Shown one piece after another: positions 33,359 through 41,813 of a stretch of DNA of 64,000 nt; positions within the stretch are counted from its first letter, which is position 1, and every line of letters starts with the position of its first letter. The DNA comes from Actinomycetes bacterium. GTDB taxonomy: Bacteria > Actinomycetota > Coriobacteriia > Anaerosomatales > JAGXFU01. The notes beneath the pieces were generated by a model. That model saw only the letters and a list, made by a program, of their open reading frames with translations, did no database searches and was not told the DNA's origin. The DNA lies in NCBI GenBank assembly GCA_024637115.1, contig JAGXFU010000007.1:109377-173376 (forward strand), written 5' to 3'. A program made the position numbers and the translations under genes.

Positions 33359-34369
33359 GTGCATATTGCTGAGTTATGGCACCGTGAGGGTGACCGCATC
33401 AGATGCGAGTTGTGCCCGAATGCATGCCTTATCGCCGACGGCAACGAAGGTATTTGCGGAGTTCGCCACAACGGGTCAGGAACACTTTTCGCGCTCACCT
33501 ACGGGCTTCTTTCGTCAATAGTCGCCGATCCTGTCGAGAAGAAGCCTGTCTTTCACTATCATCCGGGCACACGTGTGCTTTCCCTGGGCAGCGTGGGTTG
33601 CAGCATGCGGTGCGGGCACTGCCAGAACTGGAGCATCAGTAGAGCAAAGCCCCAGGTCAGCGGCGAGTTCCATCCGCTGGCTGCTCGCGATGTCGTGGAG
33701 TTGGCTCGAAAGGATCGCTGTCCGGGAGTTGCCTTCACCTACAACGAACCCGTCATCTGGGCCGAATATGTCCGTGATGTCGCACGAGCGTGCCACGACG
33801 AGGGTCTGTTCACCATCATGGTCACGAACGGCTACATCACCACGGCTGGCCTCGATCTCCTCGGTCCGTATATCGATGTATGGCGCGTTGACGTCAAGGG
33901 CGCATCAGATGAGACCTATAGATCACTCTGCCATGTTTCGTCGGCCGATCCGGTGATGGGTGGTGCAGAGCGGGCGCTTCATCACTGGGGAATGCACGTC
34001 GAGGTCGTAACCAACATCGTTCCCACGGTGAATGACTCAGATGAAGAGCTTCAGGCTATCGCCGAATGGATTGCTGGCTCCCTCGGTAGAGACACGCCCT
34101 GGCATGTCACACGGTTCATGCCGTATCTCGAATACAGTCATCTACCGCCGACACCATCCGAAACATTGCACCGGGCGCGCAAGATCGGTGCGGACGCCGG
34201 CTTACACTTCGTCTACGTGGGTAATTACGACGAGCCGGGTGCCGAGGATACGGTATGCCCTTCCTGCGGCGCGGTTGCAGTACGCCGTTCGGGGTACACC
34301 ATACTCAAGCAGGAAACGCGGAATGGATCGTGCGTTCAGTGCGACACACCGCTCAACATCATCGAGTGA
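33359..34369 (+). CDS. amrS: AmrS-type radical SAM enzyme (AmmeMemoRadiSam system)
   Basis: 336 aa. Radical SAM Cys motif C81xxxC85xxC88 (CSMRCGHCQN), the flanking N-terminal CELCPNAC pair and C33, and C-terminal zinc-ribbon-like CPSCGAVAV...CVQC. The body matches the AmmeMemoRadiSam radical SAM family (formerly pyruvate-formate-lyase-activating-like): FTYNEPVIWAEYVRDV, VDVKGASDETYR. AmrA (AMMECR1) and AmrB (Memo), the usual partners, are absent nearby. GTG 33359 follows the sensor gene by 9 bp, so probably the same transcript. Confidence 0.85.
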   Translation: MHIAELWHREGDRIRCELCPNACLIADGNEGICGVRHNGSGTLFALTYGLLSSIVADPVEKKPVFHYHPGTRVLSLGSVGCSMRCGHCQNWSISRAKPQVSGEFHPLAARDVVELARKDRCPGVAFTYNEPVIWAEYVRDVARACHDEGLFTIMVTNGYITTAGLDLLGPYIDVWRVDVKGASDETYRSLCHVSSADPVMGGAERALHHWGMHVEVVTNIVPTVNDSDEELQAIAEWIAGSLGRDTPWHVTRFMPYLEYSHLPPTPSETLHRARKIGADAGLHFVYVGNYDEPGAEDTVCPSCGAVAVRRSGYTILKQETRNGSCVQCDTPLNIIE

Positions 34370-34384
34370 CGCAAAGGAGATCGG

Positions 34385-35092
34385 ATGCCAGTTGAGGACG
34401 GGACCACCGCGTCGTCCGAGGAGCCTGAGCACGAACACGAGGCCGTGATAGAACCACGAGTACTCATTTTCTACGACTATGCTTGACCGTTTTGCTATGT
34501 CGACCAGTTCAGGTTCGACACACTACGGATCGAGCGTCCGGATGTGGAGTTCGTTCTCGTCCCGTTCGAGTTGAGACCTGATATGCCCGAAGAGGGCTAT
34601 CAAATGAGTGAGCTCGAGGCATCTGGCCACTCGGATCGCGTCGAAGAACACCTCATGCGGCTCTCCCAACGCGATGGATTTCCGCTGGTATTACCTTCCT
34701 TCCTGCCAAAGACCCATCGTGCGATCGCGCTCGGTGAGATTGGTCGTGACCAGGGACCCGAGGTTCACCGGTCGGTCTATAGGGCCATCTTCGATGCGTA
34801 TTTCGCGCACGGACTCGATATCGGGACCGAGGATGTACTCCTCGGTATCGCTCGGGACCAGGGCTTCAATGAAAATGAAGTGCATCGAATCTGGGACGAG
34901 GGAGTCTATGACGAGCGCTTGCACCAGTTCCGCCACGTGGGAATGCACCTGGGACTTGAGAGCACACCCGCTGCGCTCATCTGCAACGAGCTTGTGATCG
35001 GTTCCCGACCGTACCAAGTTCTCAAGGAGTCCCTGGATCGATGTGTGCTCGACGCAGACAACATCGAAGCCGAGGCTACCCGGTCAGCCTGA
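34385..35092 (+). CDS. DsbA/FrnE-like thiol oxidoreductase, probable selenoprotein (UPFC active site)
   Basis: Read through an in-frame TGA at 34484-34486 (codon 34), the frame runs from ATG 34385 (with AAAGGAGATCGG upstream) to 35092, 235 aa. The TGA falls exactly at the first position of the thioredoxin-fold active site: Y-D-Y-A-U34-P-F-C37. The rest is a DsbA/FrnE-like domain with a helical insertion and the conserved late segment GLESTPAALICNELVIGSRPYQ, which holds the cis-Pro. No signal peptide, so the protein is cytosolic; the first 24 residues are acidic and His/Glu-rich. A hairpin with the spacing of a bacterial SECIS lies downstream of the TGA. Family knowledge: Sec-containing DsbA-like proteins occur. 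A nonsense mutation is the alternative; position, hairpin, 200 intact downstream codons and a good ribosome-binding site argue against it. Confidence 0.8.
34484..34520 (+). promoter_or_regulatory. Predicted bacterial SECIS element after the TGA codon
   Basis: From the TGA, an upper stem TGTCGACC / GGTTCGACA (34498-34505 with 34512-34520, one bulged T) closes a 6-nt loop AGTTCA. The loop has G at its second position and lies 19 nt after the TGA, inside the 16-37 nt range reported for bSECIS loops. Eight base pairs with one bulged U also fit. Confidence 0.65.
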
Positions 35093-35195
35093 AAGATGCG
35101 CAACAGGGCAGCAGGTACTCCCCGTAAGGAGTATCATTCTCTACGTTCGCCAAGAGAGCGAACTGTGCCTGTTCCCGCATGACAAGGACGTATCC

Positions 35196-36440
35196 GTGTC
35201 TGTTCCTTGCGTAATCATACCTACATTCTGGACTCGCCGCCGAGGGCGGACCCCAGATAACTTGCTCGCCGTCTATGATCATCCCACGCCGGTGGATGAG
35301 GACGGCACACTTCCGGCCTGCCTTCAATCGCTTCAGAACGTAGAGGGCCTCGGCCGAGTGGTGCTGATCGTTGCGGCGACCGACCCTGGGATCGAGCATC
35401 AGGCCGAGGACCGCGTACGCGATATTCTCGCCGACTTTCCGGGAATCGACGCCCTCGTTTTCGGACCTGCGGAAATGGGTTCTTTGCACCGGCGGATCGA
35501 GCAACTGGAGTTTGCCGACATGCTTTCCGGCCTCAGTCTTGTGGGGTATGGAGCTGTGCGCAACGTAGGCCTGATTGCCGGGGCGGTTCTCGGCTGTGAG
35601 AGCGTCGTCTTTGTCGATGACGACCAGATCATCACCGACAAGGGTTTTCTGCTGCGCGCATCGGATGGCCTGGGAATGCGCTTGGATGATGGTCGTGCCG
35701 TGCTCGCCAAGACGGGCTACTACACAGATGAGTCCGGGGCGTATCAGCGACACGCGTCGCCGCACTGGTCGGACATGTATTGGCGTCAGAACGATGCCTT
35801 CAATCAGGCCCTTGCGGCCGTCGATGCTCCTCCTCGGATCAAGCCAAGCCCGCTCGCCTTTGGTGGGTGTTTCGCGCTTCACAAGGATATGTACTTGAAC
35901 GTTTCGTTCGATCCATGGGTCATGCGAGGCGAGGATATCGACTACGTCATCAATGCACGTATGCACGGCGGCGACGTGTTTCTCGACGGCGACTGGTCCG
36001 TTATTCACAATCCACCCAAGTTGAGCAGTGAGGCGCTTCAGTTCAGGCAGGATGTCTACCGCTTCATCTATGAACATCGCAAATTAGAGTTCGCCAAGTC
36101 CCAGGTGGATCTGCGACAGGTGTCTCCGGAGTCCATGGCGCCGTATCCGGGACCATTCCTTGGTTCCGGCGTGGCATGGCGAGCCATGGTGACCGCAGTG
36201 CTGAGAGGCCTCTCCCGCAGGGAGGGCGGTCGTTATCTGCGAATCGCCCGACTCGCGATGAACGAAGCGGCTGATTATGCGCGTGAGAACTGCCAGAACT
36301 ACTTCGACTTCCAGCGCCGGTGGCCCATTCTGATGGACCGCATCTGGGACGATGTTGCGCTCAAGTCGCTGTTCACCGGTGAGCGTAAGGTGGATCGCAC
36401 GGCCATCACGGGACGCTTCCCCTCAGTCGAGGACAGCTGA
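35196..36440 (+). CDS. GT-A-like glycosyltransferase
   Basis: 414 aa from GTG 35196, which follows AAGGA by 7 nt. N-terminal Rossmann-like strand VPCVIIPTFW, a DDD motif in VVFVDDDQIITD that would bind the metal/nucleotide sugar, GGCFALHKDMYL and GEDIDYVINARMHGG, as in GT2-like enzymes. No transmembrane helix at the ends, so soluble or peripherally bound. Donor and acceptor are unknown; cell-envelope polymer or compatible-solute synthesis are possible. No other envelope genes adjoin it. Confidence 0.65.
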   Translation: MSVPCVIIPTFWTRRRGRTPDNLLAVYDHPTPVDEDGTLPACLQSLQNVEGLGRVVLIVAATDPGIEHQAEDRVRDILADFPGIDALVFGPAEMGSLHRRIEQLEFADMLSGLSLVGYGAVRNVGLIAGAVLGCESVVFVDDDQIITDKGFLLRASDGLGMRLDDGRAVLAKTGYYTDESGAYQRHASPHWSDMYWRQNDAFNQALAAVDAPPRIKPSPLAFGGCFALHKDMYLNVSFDPWVMRGEDIDYVINARMHGGDVFLDGDWSVIHNPPKLSSEALQFRQDVYRFIYEHRKLEFAKSQVDLRQVSPESMAPYPGPFLGSGVAWRAMVTAVLRGLSRREGGRYLRIARLAMNEAADYARENCQNYFDFQRRWPILMDRIWDDVALKSLFTGERKVDRTAITGRFPSVEDS

Positions 36441-36447
36441 TTCGCTC

Positions 36448-37245
36448 GTGTTTGATCTCTCACTGGTCGATATCCTACGGCTGCTCCCCGCTGCGGCCGT
36501 TGGACTTGCGGCTGGCGTGCTCTCAGGGATGTTCGGGGTTGGGGGTGGGCTTCTCACCACGCCCGCGCTCCGTCTGATTCTCGGTGCCCCTGCGCTCATT
36601 GCGGTCGGTACCCCGCTCCCGGTAATCGTTCCTACGGCGATCACGGGCGCGATTGCGTACGCGCGCAGAGGATTGGCTGACGTATCGGCAGGTATTGCGC
36701 TTGGCCTGTGGGGTGCACTCGCAGCGATCGGCGGAGCGATTCTGAGCGACCTTGCTGGTGGAAGTATCGTCATGTTCTCCACTGCGGCCCTCATTCTGTT
36801 CATGGCGGTCGACATGATTCGCCAGGCGTTCGGGAGCCAACGCCTTGGGCCTCGTCCCATGGAGAACCATCCGCGCCGGGCGTTTGCGCTCGCTACTGTC
36901 GGTATCGTGACGGGTCTGTACAGCGGATTCCTTGGACTCGGTGGTGGATTCGTGTTGGTGCCTCTTCTGGTTCGCTGGTTCGGATATCCCATCAAGCGGG
37001 CGATCGGCACGAGCCTTGTGGCAATCGCCGTGCTCGCAATTCCGGGATCGGTTACCCATTTCTACCTTGGTCATGTTGATCTCGGCCTCGCACTCTCGCT
37101 GATCGTCGGGGTGATTCCCGGAGCACTGCTCGGCGCCAAGTTCACGGCTGTTGCGGGCGATCGAGCTGTGAAGATCGGCTTCGCAGGGCTGCTCATCTTC
37201 GCCGGTGTAGCGCTCCTCGTGAGTGAACTGGGTGTCTTCGCGTGA
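36448..37245 (+). CDS. TauE/SafE-family sulfite/anion exporter
   Basis: About 265 aa, eight helices. Family motifs: GMFGVGGGLLTTPALRL near the start and the repeated GGGFVLVPLLVRWFG in the second half. These proteins are thought to export sulfite, sulfoacetate or other sulfur anions. GTG 36448 is the likeliest start; the following gene overlaps by 4 bp. No sulfur-metabolism genes nearby, so substrate is unassigned. Confidence 0.85.
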   Translation: MFDLSLVDILRLLPAAAVGLAAGVLSGMFGVGGGLLTTPALRLILGAPALIAVGTPLPVIVPTAITGAIAYARRGLADVSAGIALGLWGALAAIGGAILSDLAGGSIVMFSTAALILFMAVDMIRQAFGSQRLGPRPMENHPRRAFALATVGIVTGLYSGFLGLGGGFVLVPLLVRWFGYPIKRAIGTSLVAIAVLAIPGSVTHFYLGHVDLGLALSLIVGVIPGALLGAKFTAVAGDRAVKIGFAGLLIFAGVALLVSELGVFA

Positions 37246-38066
37246 ATGTCATCGAGCTGCCCCCGGCTACCGAGACTCAGGTCGAGCAGTTGTGGCCGGC
37301 GGTTCGTGCGGCGCATCTCTTCACCGACCGGGAAGGTCTACGCGTGTTTCGGGATGCGGCGCCGTGGCGGGTGCGCGTTGATTCGCGGGACCGGGCGGTT
37401 GTCGTGGAGCAGTGGCGGCCCCATCTCACGATCCTTTCCATTCGGGGCCTGTGGGCACCGGGGCGCGACATTCCCGGTATTGTCGCAGGCATCGCCTCGC
37501 TTGCCCGGACTCACGCCATGACACAGGTGTTGAGTCCGCTCGTGACACACGAAGGCTCTGAGCTCTATGGTCGCGCGGGACTCACGCCGTGCGCATCCCT
37601 CATTGCGTTGAGATCGACTGGTCACGAAGCGGCAACGGCTCATGCTCCGGTTCCCGATGGTGTTGGTGTGCGACCCGGACAGAGCAGTGATCTTGAAGGA
37701 CTGTTGGCCGCTGATCATGTGTGCTTCGATCCGTTCTGGGCGTACGGACACACGCGACTGGCCGAGGCCCTCGCACACGAGCGAGTGACCATCGCCGAGG
37801 AGAACGGCGAACTCATCGGCTATACTCTGTGCACTGTCGAGCGGGGTAGTGGAACGCTGGGCAGGCTTGGTGTCGTGCCGGATTCGCGAGGCCGAGGTGT
37901 GGGTGCGTCACTTCTTGCAGAGTCGCTGCGCTACATGGCTCGTGCGGGTGCAAGTTCGGTAAGCTTGTGCACGCAAGAAGAGAACGCCGACTCCAGGTCG
38001 CTGTATGCCAGATTCGGTCTGAGGGAGTTGCCCGGTCGCCTGGAACTACTCATTGGCGACGTATAG
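37242..38066 (+). CDS. GNAT-family acetyltransferase
   Basis: 274 aa. The C-terminal half (about 130-274) is a GNAT fold: GVRPGQSSDLEGLLAAD, VTIAEENGELIGYTLC, LGRLGVVPDSRGRGVGASLLAESL (acetyl-CoA loop) and QEENADSRSLYARFGL. The N-terminal half (about 1-125) may be a degenerate second GNAT fold. Substrate unknown. GTG 37242 overlaps the TauE stop, so co-translated. Confidence 0.83.
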   Translation: MNVIELPPATETQVEQLWPAVRAAHLFTDREGLRVFRDAAPWRVRVDSRDRAVVVEQWRPHLTILSIRGLWAPGRDIPGIVAGIASLARTHAMTQVLSPLVTHEGSELYGRAGLTPCASLIALRSTGHEAATAHAPVPDGVGVRPGQSSDLEGLLAADHVCFDPFWAYGHTRLAEALAHERVTIAEENGELIGYTLCTVERGSGTLGRLGVVPDSRGRGVGASLLAESLRYMARAGASSVSLCTQEENADSRSLYARFGLRELPGRLELLIGDV

Positions 38067-38097
38067 CGGTCCTGATCGATAGGGAGTGTGTGGCGCG

Positions 38098-39408
38098 ATG
38101 CCGATGACCCCCAGCAGACGCTCGATCATCATCGACAGCATATTGCTGTTCGCTGCGGCGGTGCTGGCACTCGTAACTGCATGGGTCCTTCTGGCGAGCG
38201 ACGCACCTCGCTGGCTGCTCACCGCGTCACTGACCGGGCTCACCATGGTTGCGATGGGCAGTGTGGTCGCCCGATTCGTAAGCCGTCCGGACCATCTGCG
38301 TGCGCTGCAGTCGCATGTCATCCTCGACATTGCCAACGAGTCGCTGTCCTACATGCGCAAGGGTCTTACCGAGGAGACCGCCGATGCCGTGTGTCACATC
38401 GTACTCGCGGAGACTGAAGTCGCTGCGGTCGCCATCACCGACCGGGACCGAGTCCTCGGTTTCGCCGGACTCGGAGAGAACCATCACAACGTGGGCGGAC
38501 CGATTCTCACAAGAGCGACGCGTGAGTCGATTCAATTCAACGAACACCGTGTTCTTGGCACGAAAGAGGAGATCGGTTGTCCTGAGCCGAGCTGCCTACT
38601 GAAGGCTGCCATCGTTGTGCCGCTCGAAATGCGCGGAGAGCCGGTCGGCACGCTCAAGTTCTACTACACCACGGCGCGTCTGCTCAACGAGACGCAGGTC
38701 ACCATGGCCGAGGGGCTCGCGAGACTGCTCTCAACACAACTCGATCTGTCCGAACTGGAGCGGCAGACCGAACTCGCGACCCGGATGGAACTCAAAGCCC
38801 TCCAGGCGCAGATCAACCCACACTTCCTCTTCAATACGATCAATACGATCGCCATGTTGATACGAACCGACCCCGAGCGGGCTCGTGAACTCCTCAGAGA
38901 GTTCGCCACGTTCTACCGGCGAACGCTGGAGTCGGGAGATCAACTTGTGGAACTCGGACGAGAGCTGGAGTACGTTCGTACATACCTGCTCTTTGAGCAA
39001 GCCCGTTTCGGTGACCGAATGCGTGTCATCGAGCACATAGACCCGACAACCCTCAGTATGCGCATCCCTGCCTTCATGGTTCAGCCACTCGTTGAGAACG
39101 CCATAAAGCATGGCATGGGCAGCGAGGACACGCTCCATGTGGGAATCACGTCGGCGTGTGAAGATCGCGTGCTTACGATCGTGGTTGCAGATGACGGGGT
39201 CGGCATTCCCGGACATGATCTGCCTCACGTTTTGGAGCCCGGGTTTGGAAAAGGACTTGGAATCGCGCTCAAGAACGTGGACGATAGACTCAAGGGACAT
39301 TTCGGAAGAACCTCCGGGCTTGAGATTCAGAGCACCGAAGGGGTAGGAACGACCGTCACGCTGCGAATACAATTCGGTCCGCTTGAGGCGTGCGAAGGAG
39401 GCGTGTAG
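38098..39408 (+). CDS. LytS/YehU-type sensor histidine kinase
   Basis: 436 aa. Two N-terminal helices (about 11-32 and 40-60), a GAF domain (about 75-215) with GCPEPSC, a pair of Cys common in this group, then the His_kinase domain with QAQINPHFLFNTINTIAMLI (phospho-His in PHFLFN) and HATPase (VENAIKHG, DDGVGIP, GLGIALKNV). Controls the LytTR regulator encoded directly after it (stop 39408, ATG 39409). Ligand unknown; pyruvate or redox sensing is possible in relatives. Confidence 0.92.
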   Translation: MPMTPSRRSIIIDSILLFAAAVLALVTAWVLLASDAPRWLLTASLTGLTMVAMGSVVARFVSRPDHLRALQSHVILDIANESLSYMRKGLTEETADAVCHIVLAETEVAAVAITDRDRVLGFAGLGENHHNVGGPILTRATRESIQFNEHRVLGTKEEIGCPEPSCLLKAAIVVPLEMRGEPVGTLKFYYTTARLLNETQVTMAEGLARLLSTQLDLSELERQTELATRMELKALQAQINPHFLFNTINTIAMLIRTDPERARELLREFATFYRRTLESGDQLVELGRELEYVRTYLLFEQARFGDRMRVIEHIDPTTLSMRIPAFMVQPLVENAIKHGMGSEDTLHVGITSACEDRVLTIVVADDGVGIPGHDLPHVLEPGFGKGLGIALKNVDDRLKGHFGRTSGLEIQSTEGVGTTVTLRIQFGPLEACEGGV

Positions 39409-40116
39409 ATGCTCAAGGCACTCGTTGTAGATGATGAGGCACCTGCTCGCTCCGAGCTGCGCTATCTGCTTGAGGAAGCCGGTGGCGTCGAGGTCGTGGG
39501 GGAGGCCTCGAATGCATCCGAGGCGCTACAGCTCATCAAGGCTATTCCGTACGACGTCGTGTTTCTCGATATCGATATGCCCGGTCTCTCGGGTGTAGAA
39601 CTCGCAGAGGTACTGACCGATCTGGATCGACAGCCGGCCATCATCTTCGTGACCGCTCACAGCGAGCACGCGGTGAAGGCGTTTGAGGTTGCGGCCACGG
39701 ATTACCTCGTCAAGCCGGTCGAGGTCGCCCGCCTCAGAGCTGCGATCGGACGTCTCGCTCCTGCCGAGGAGACCACCGCCCGCATTGAGCGCATTCCAGT
39801 TGAAAAAGCTGGCAAGAAGCTGCTTCTGCAGGTGGAAGATATCCTCTACATCATGGCCAAGGACGACTACTCGTATATGCATACCGAGGGTGAGCGCTAC
39901 CTTTCAACCATCTCGCTGGCCCAGTTGGAGCGCAAGCTCGAGCCGTCGGGGTTCTGGCGCGTACACCGCAGGTATCTCGTCAACCTCGGCAAGGTCAAGG
40001 AGGTCGTGCCTATGTATGGCGGCACGCTTCTGCTCACGCTCACCGACGCGGATGCCACGCAGGTGCCGGTCTCGCGCCGACGCGTGCCCTCGCTCAAGAA
40101 GGTGCTCGGTCTCTAG
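39409..40116 (+). CDS. LytTR-family response regulator
   Basis: 235 aa. Receiver with D54 (VVFLDIDMPGLSG) and K in YLVKPVE, then a LytTR DNA-binding domain (about 135-235) with YIMAKDDYSYMHTEGERYL, FWRVHRRYLVNL and VPVSRRRVPSLK. LytTR domains bind imperfect direct repeats. Pairs with the upstream LytS-type kinase. Confidence 0.93.
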   Translation: MLKALVVDDEAPARSELRYLLEEAGGVEVVGEASNASEALQLIKAIPYDVVFLDIDMPGLSGVELAEVLTDLDRQPAIIFVTAHSEHAVKAFEVAATDYLVKPVEVARLRAAIGRLAPAEETTARIERIPVEKAGKKLLLQVEDILYIMAKDDYSYMHTEGERYLSTISLAQLERKLEPSGFWRVHRRYLVNLGKVKEVVPMYGGTLLLTLTDADATQVPVSRRRVPSLKKVLGL

Positions 40117-40120
40117 CGCC

Positions 40121-40582
40121 GTGTCTGCTGCGGTACTCATCGGAGTCATCTCAGATACCCACGGCACCCTTCCCGCCGCTGCGAGCGAGGCGCTCAAAGG
40201 CGTGGACCACATCATCCATGCGGGTGATATCGGCGGTACTGCCGTGCTCTGTGAGCTTGAGGCGATCGCCCCTGTGACCGCTGTGCTCGGAAACACTGAC
40301 ATCGAACCGTATCCGGCGCTGCGTGCGCGTGCGACCGTGACACTGGCGGGCTGCGTTATCGAGGTGTTTCATGACCTGGTGGATGCAAGGCGAGAGCCGA
40401 TCGGGGCCGACACGTGTGTCCTGATCACCGGCCATACGCATACGCCGTACCTCGGGCAACGGGGTGATGCGCTGCACATCAACCCCGGATCGCCCGTGCA
40501 CCCGCGCGGTGGGAATGTGCCTACCGTAGCGCTGCTGTCGATCGATGACGACGGCCCGTCTGCACGCCTCGTCCGCCTCTGA
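40121..40582 (+). CDS. YfcE/MJ0936-type metallophosphoesterase
   Basis: 153 aa from GTG 40121. Calcineurin-like motifs: GVISDTHG, HAGDIGG, VLGNTD and TGHTHTPY, then NPGS. Metal-dependent phosphodiesterase on small phosphodiesters or nucleotides; the true substrate is unclear. It starts 4 nt after the LytTR stop, so it may be part of that transcript. Slightly short (usual about 155-180). Confidence 0.88.
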   Translation: MSAAVLIGVISDTHGTLPAAASEALKGVDHIIHAGDIGGTAVLCELEAIAPVTAVLGNTDIEPYPALRARATVTLAGCVIEVFHDLVDARREPIGADTCVLITGHTHTPYLGQRGDALHINPGSPVHPRGGNVPTVALLSIDDDGPSARLVRL

Positions 40583-40651
40583 CCCCACCGCTTCTACCGT
40601 TTGCCCCCCGACGCCTTCCGCAGCCTGACCGTGTTCGGCTGCATGGCGGCC

Positions 40652-40681
40652 GTGAGCGGTCGAACGGTGCGGGTGAGCGGT
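40652..40681 (+). repeat. Direct repeat GTGAGCGGT in the 274-bp gap before uspA
   Basis: GTGAGCGGT occurs at 40652-40660 and 40673-40681, 21 bp apart (two helical turns). Imperfect relatives ACCGCTTCTACCG (40587) and ACCGCTTCCACCG (40743) lie at either side in the opposite sense. They could be regulator half-sites for uspA-actP. No gene or RNA is recognised in 40583-40815. Confidence 0.4.
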
Positions 40682-40815
40682 GTGAGGTCGACACGAATAC
40701 CATCCACCTGCCGCTGGCGGCGCCATTCTTCCCTCATGCCGAACCGCTTCCACCGACTACGGTCCATCCATCGCGGCGTGCCGCGGAGCGCGTTACCTTG
40801 AATCTGTAAACGTGT

Positions 40816-40837
40816 GGATCCGGGGGATGCCGGATCC
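40816..40837 (+). promoter_or_regulatory. Hairpin directly before the uspA ribosome-binding site
   Basis: Perfect 8-bp arms GGATCCGG (40816-40823) and CCGGATCC (40830-40837), loop GGGATG, ending 5 nt before GAGGAGGTG. Could stabilise the mRNA 5' end or modulate translation. It resembles the hairpin-then-SD layout at arcA. Confidence 0.55.
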
Positions 40838-40856
40838 CGTTGAGGAGGTGAAACGC

Positions 40857-41351
40857 ATGAAGGTCTGTATCAAGGGTGCTGCCGAGGACATCAAGCTGGG
40901 CGACATCGACGAGGTCTGCATCGACGTTGAGCGGATTCTGCTGCCTGTCGATGGTTCGGAGCCGGCAGTCATCGCTACTCAGTATGCGGTGGTGCTCGCC
41001 AAGACATTCGGCGCTTCGATCAAGGCGATCTATGTTGACACCGGACTCGAAGCACTCGAGCTTCCCGAGGAGATCGATGCAGAGGACGCCTACGAAGGCA
41101 GCCATGCCTCCGTCAAAGGTCTGGCAATCGCAAAGACGATGTGCGATCGAAACGATGTCGAGTGTGAGATCGAGATCGTCAAAGGTGGAGTCGCCAAGAG
41201 AATCATTGCGACTGCCAATGACTACAACGCCGACATGGTGATTCTGGGAGACACCGGTCGTACCGGTATCAAGCGCATCGCGCTTGGCTCCATTGCCGAG
41301 ACAGTAGTGAAGGGTTGTGACCGTCCGGTCTTCGTGATCAAGGGCGATTAG
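40857..41351 (+). CDS. Universal stress protein (UspA family)
   Basis: 164 aa from ATG 40857, with GAGGAGGTG 6 nt upstream. Usp fold: IERILLPVDGSEPAVIATQYAVVLAK-like start (VERILLPVDGSEP), MVILGDTGRTGIKRIALGSIAETVVKGCDRPVFVIK at the end. The G-x2-G...GS element suggests ATP binding. About 25 extra N-terminal residues with charged composition precede the fold. First gene of a unit with DUF485 and an acetate symporter. Confidence 0.92.
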   Translation: MKVCIKGAAEDIKLGDIDEVCIDVERILLPVDGSEPAVIATQYAVVLAKTFGASIKAIYVDTGLEALELPEEIDAEDAYEGSHASVKGLAIAKTMCDRNDVECEIEIVKGGVAKRIIATANDYNADMVILGDTGRTGIKRIALGSIAETVVKGCDRPVFVIKGD

Positions 41352-41420
41352 CAACAAGGAAACATGCACGAATGAAGACCGGATAGGTCAGACAAGGAAG
41401 GGTAAGGAGGTGCGAGCAAC

Positions 41421-41798
41421 ATGGCAACACCCCCGAGCAACGAAGCAACAATGACTTCGACGTATATCAGGCACGGAGATCACGTCGACACCATTGAGAG
41501 CGTTGACGTGGTGTTCAGGGCTCAGCGCAAGTTGAGCTTCACGTATGGCGCCGTCTTCTTCGCGGTGACACTGGCGGTGCCCGCGATGACAGTGGCCATT
41601 GAAGGCTGGTGGGAGACGACTATTTGGGGTGGCTTCACGGCCAACTACCTGTTCATCTCGCTTCTGTACTACATATTCCTATGGACGATGGCGTGGACGT
41701 TCTCAAAGAAGGCGGACCGTCTCGATGAGGATCTCGCCAAGATGGCAGACAAGATCACAGCAGATGCTGCAGCAGCCGTAACCGGCTCCGAAGGATAG
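41421..41798 (+). CDS. DUF485 membrane protein (YjcH-like)
   Basis: 125 aa, two helices (about 53-75 and 80-105) flanked by charged ends, with FRAQRKLSFTYGAVFFAVT and FLWTMAWTFSKKADRLDE, typical of DUF485 proteins that pair with ActP-type symporters. AAGGAGG precedes the ATG. Ends 15 bp before actP. Confidence 0.9.
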   Translation: MATPPSNEATMTSTYIRHGDHVDTIESVDVVFRAQRKLSFTYGAVFFAVTLAVPAMTVAIEGWWETTIWGGFTANYLFISLLYYIFLWTMAWTFSKKADRLDEDLAKMADKITADAAAAVTGSEG

Positions 41799-41813
41799 GA
41801 AGGAGGTCGAATC

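Noticed and set aside
32228..33364. 378-aa open frame on the minus strand
   Set aside because: Antisense to the hydrogenase-like/GGDEF gene, whose domains are all intact; no family resemblance.
34511..34522. GGTTCGA tRNA-like T-loop motif
   Set aside because: No cloverleaf around it and it lies inside the DsbA-like coding frame and SECIS stem.
34544..35092. A shorter DsbA-like gene starting at GTG 34544, or a pseudogene broken by TGA 34484
   Set aside because: A 34544 start lacks the active site and ribosome-binding site. The frame upstream of the TGA has an excellent SD and encodes the exact N-terminal strand of the fold, and a SECIS-like hairpin follows the TGA, so read-through fits better than truncation.
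35076..36077. 333-aa open frame on the minus strand
   Set aside because: Antisense to the glycosyltransferase-like gene with DDD and GED motifs; no motifs of its own.
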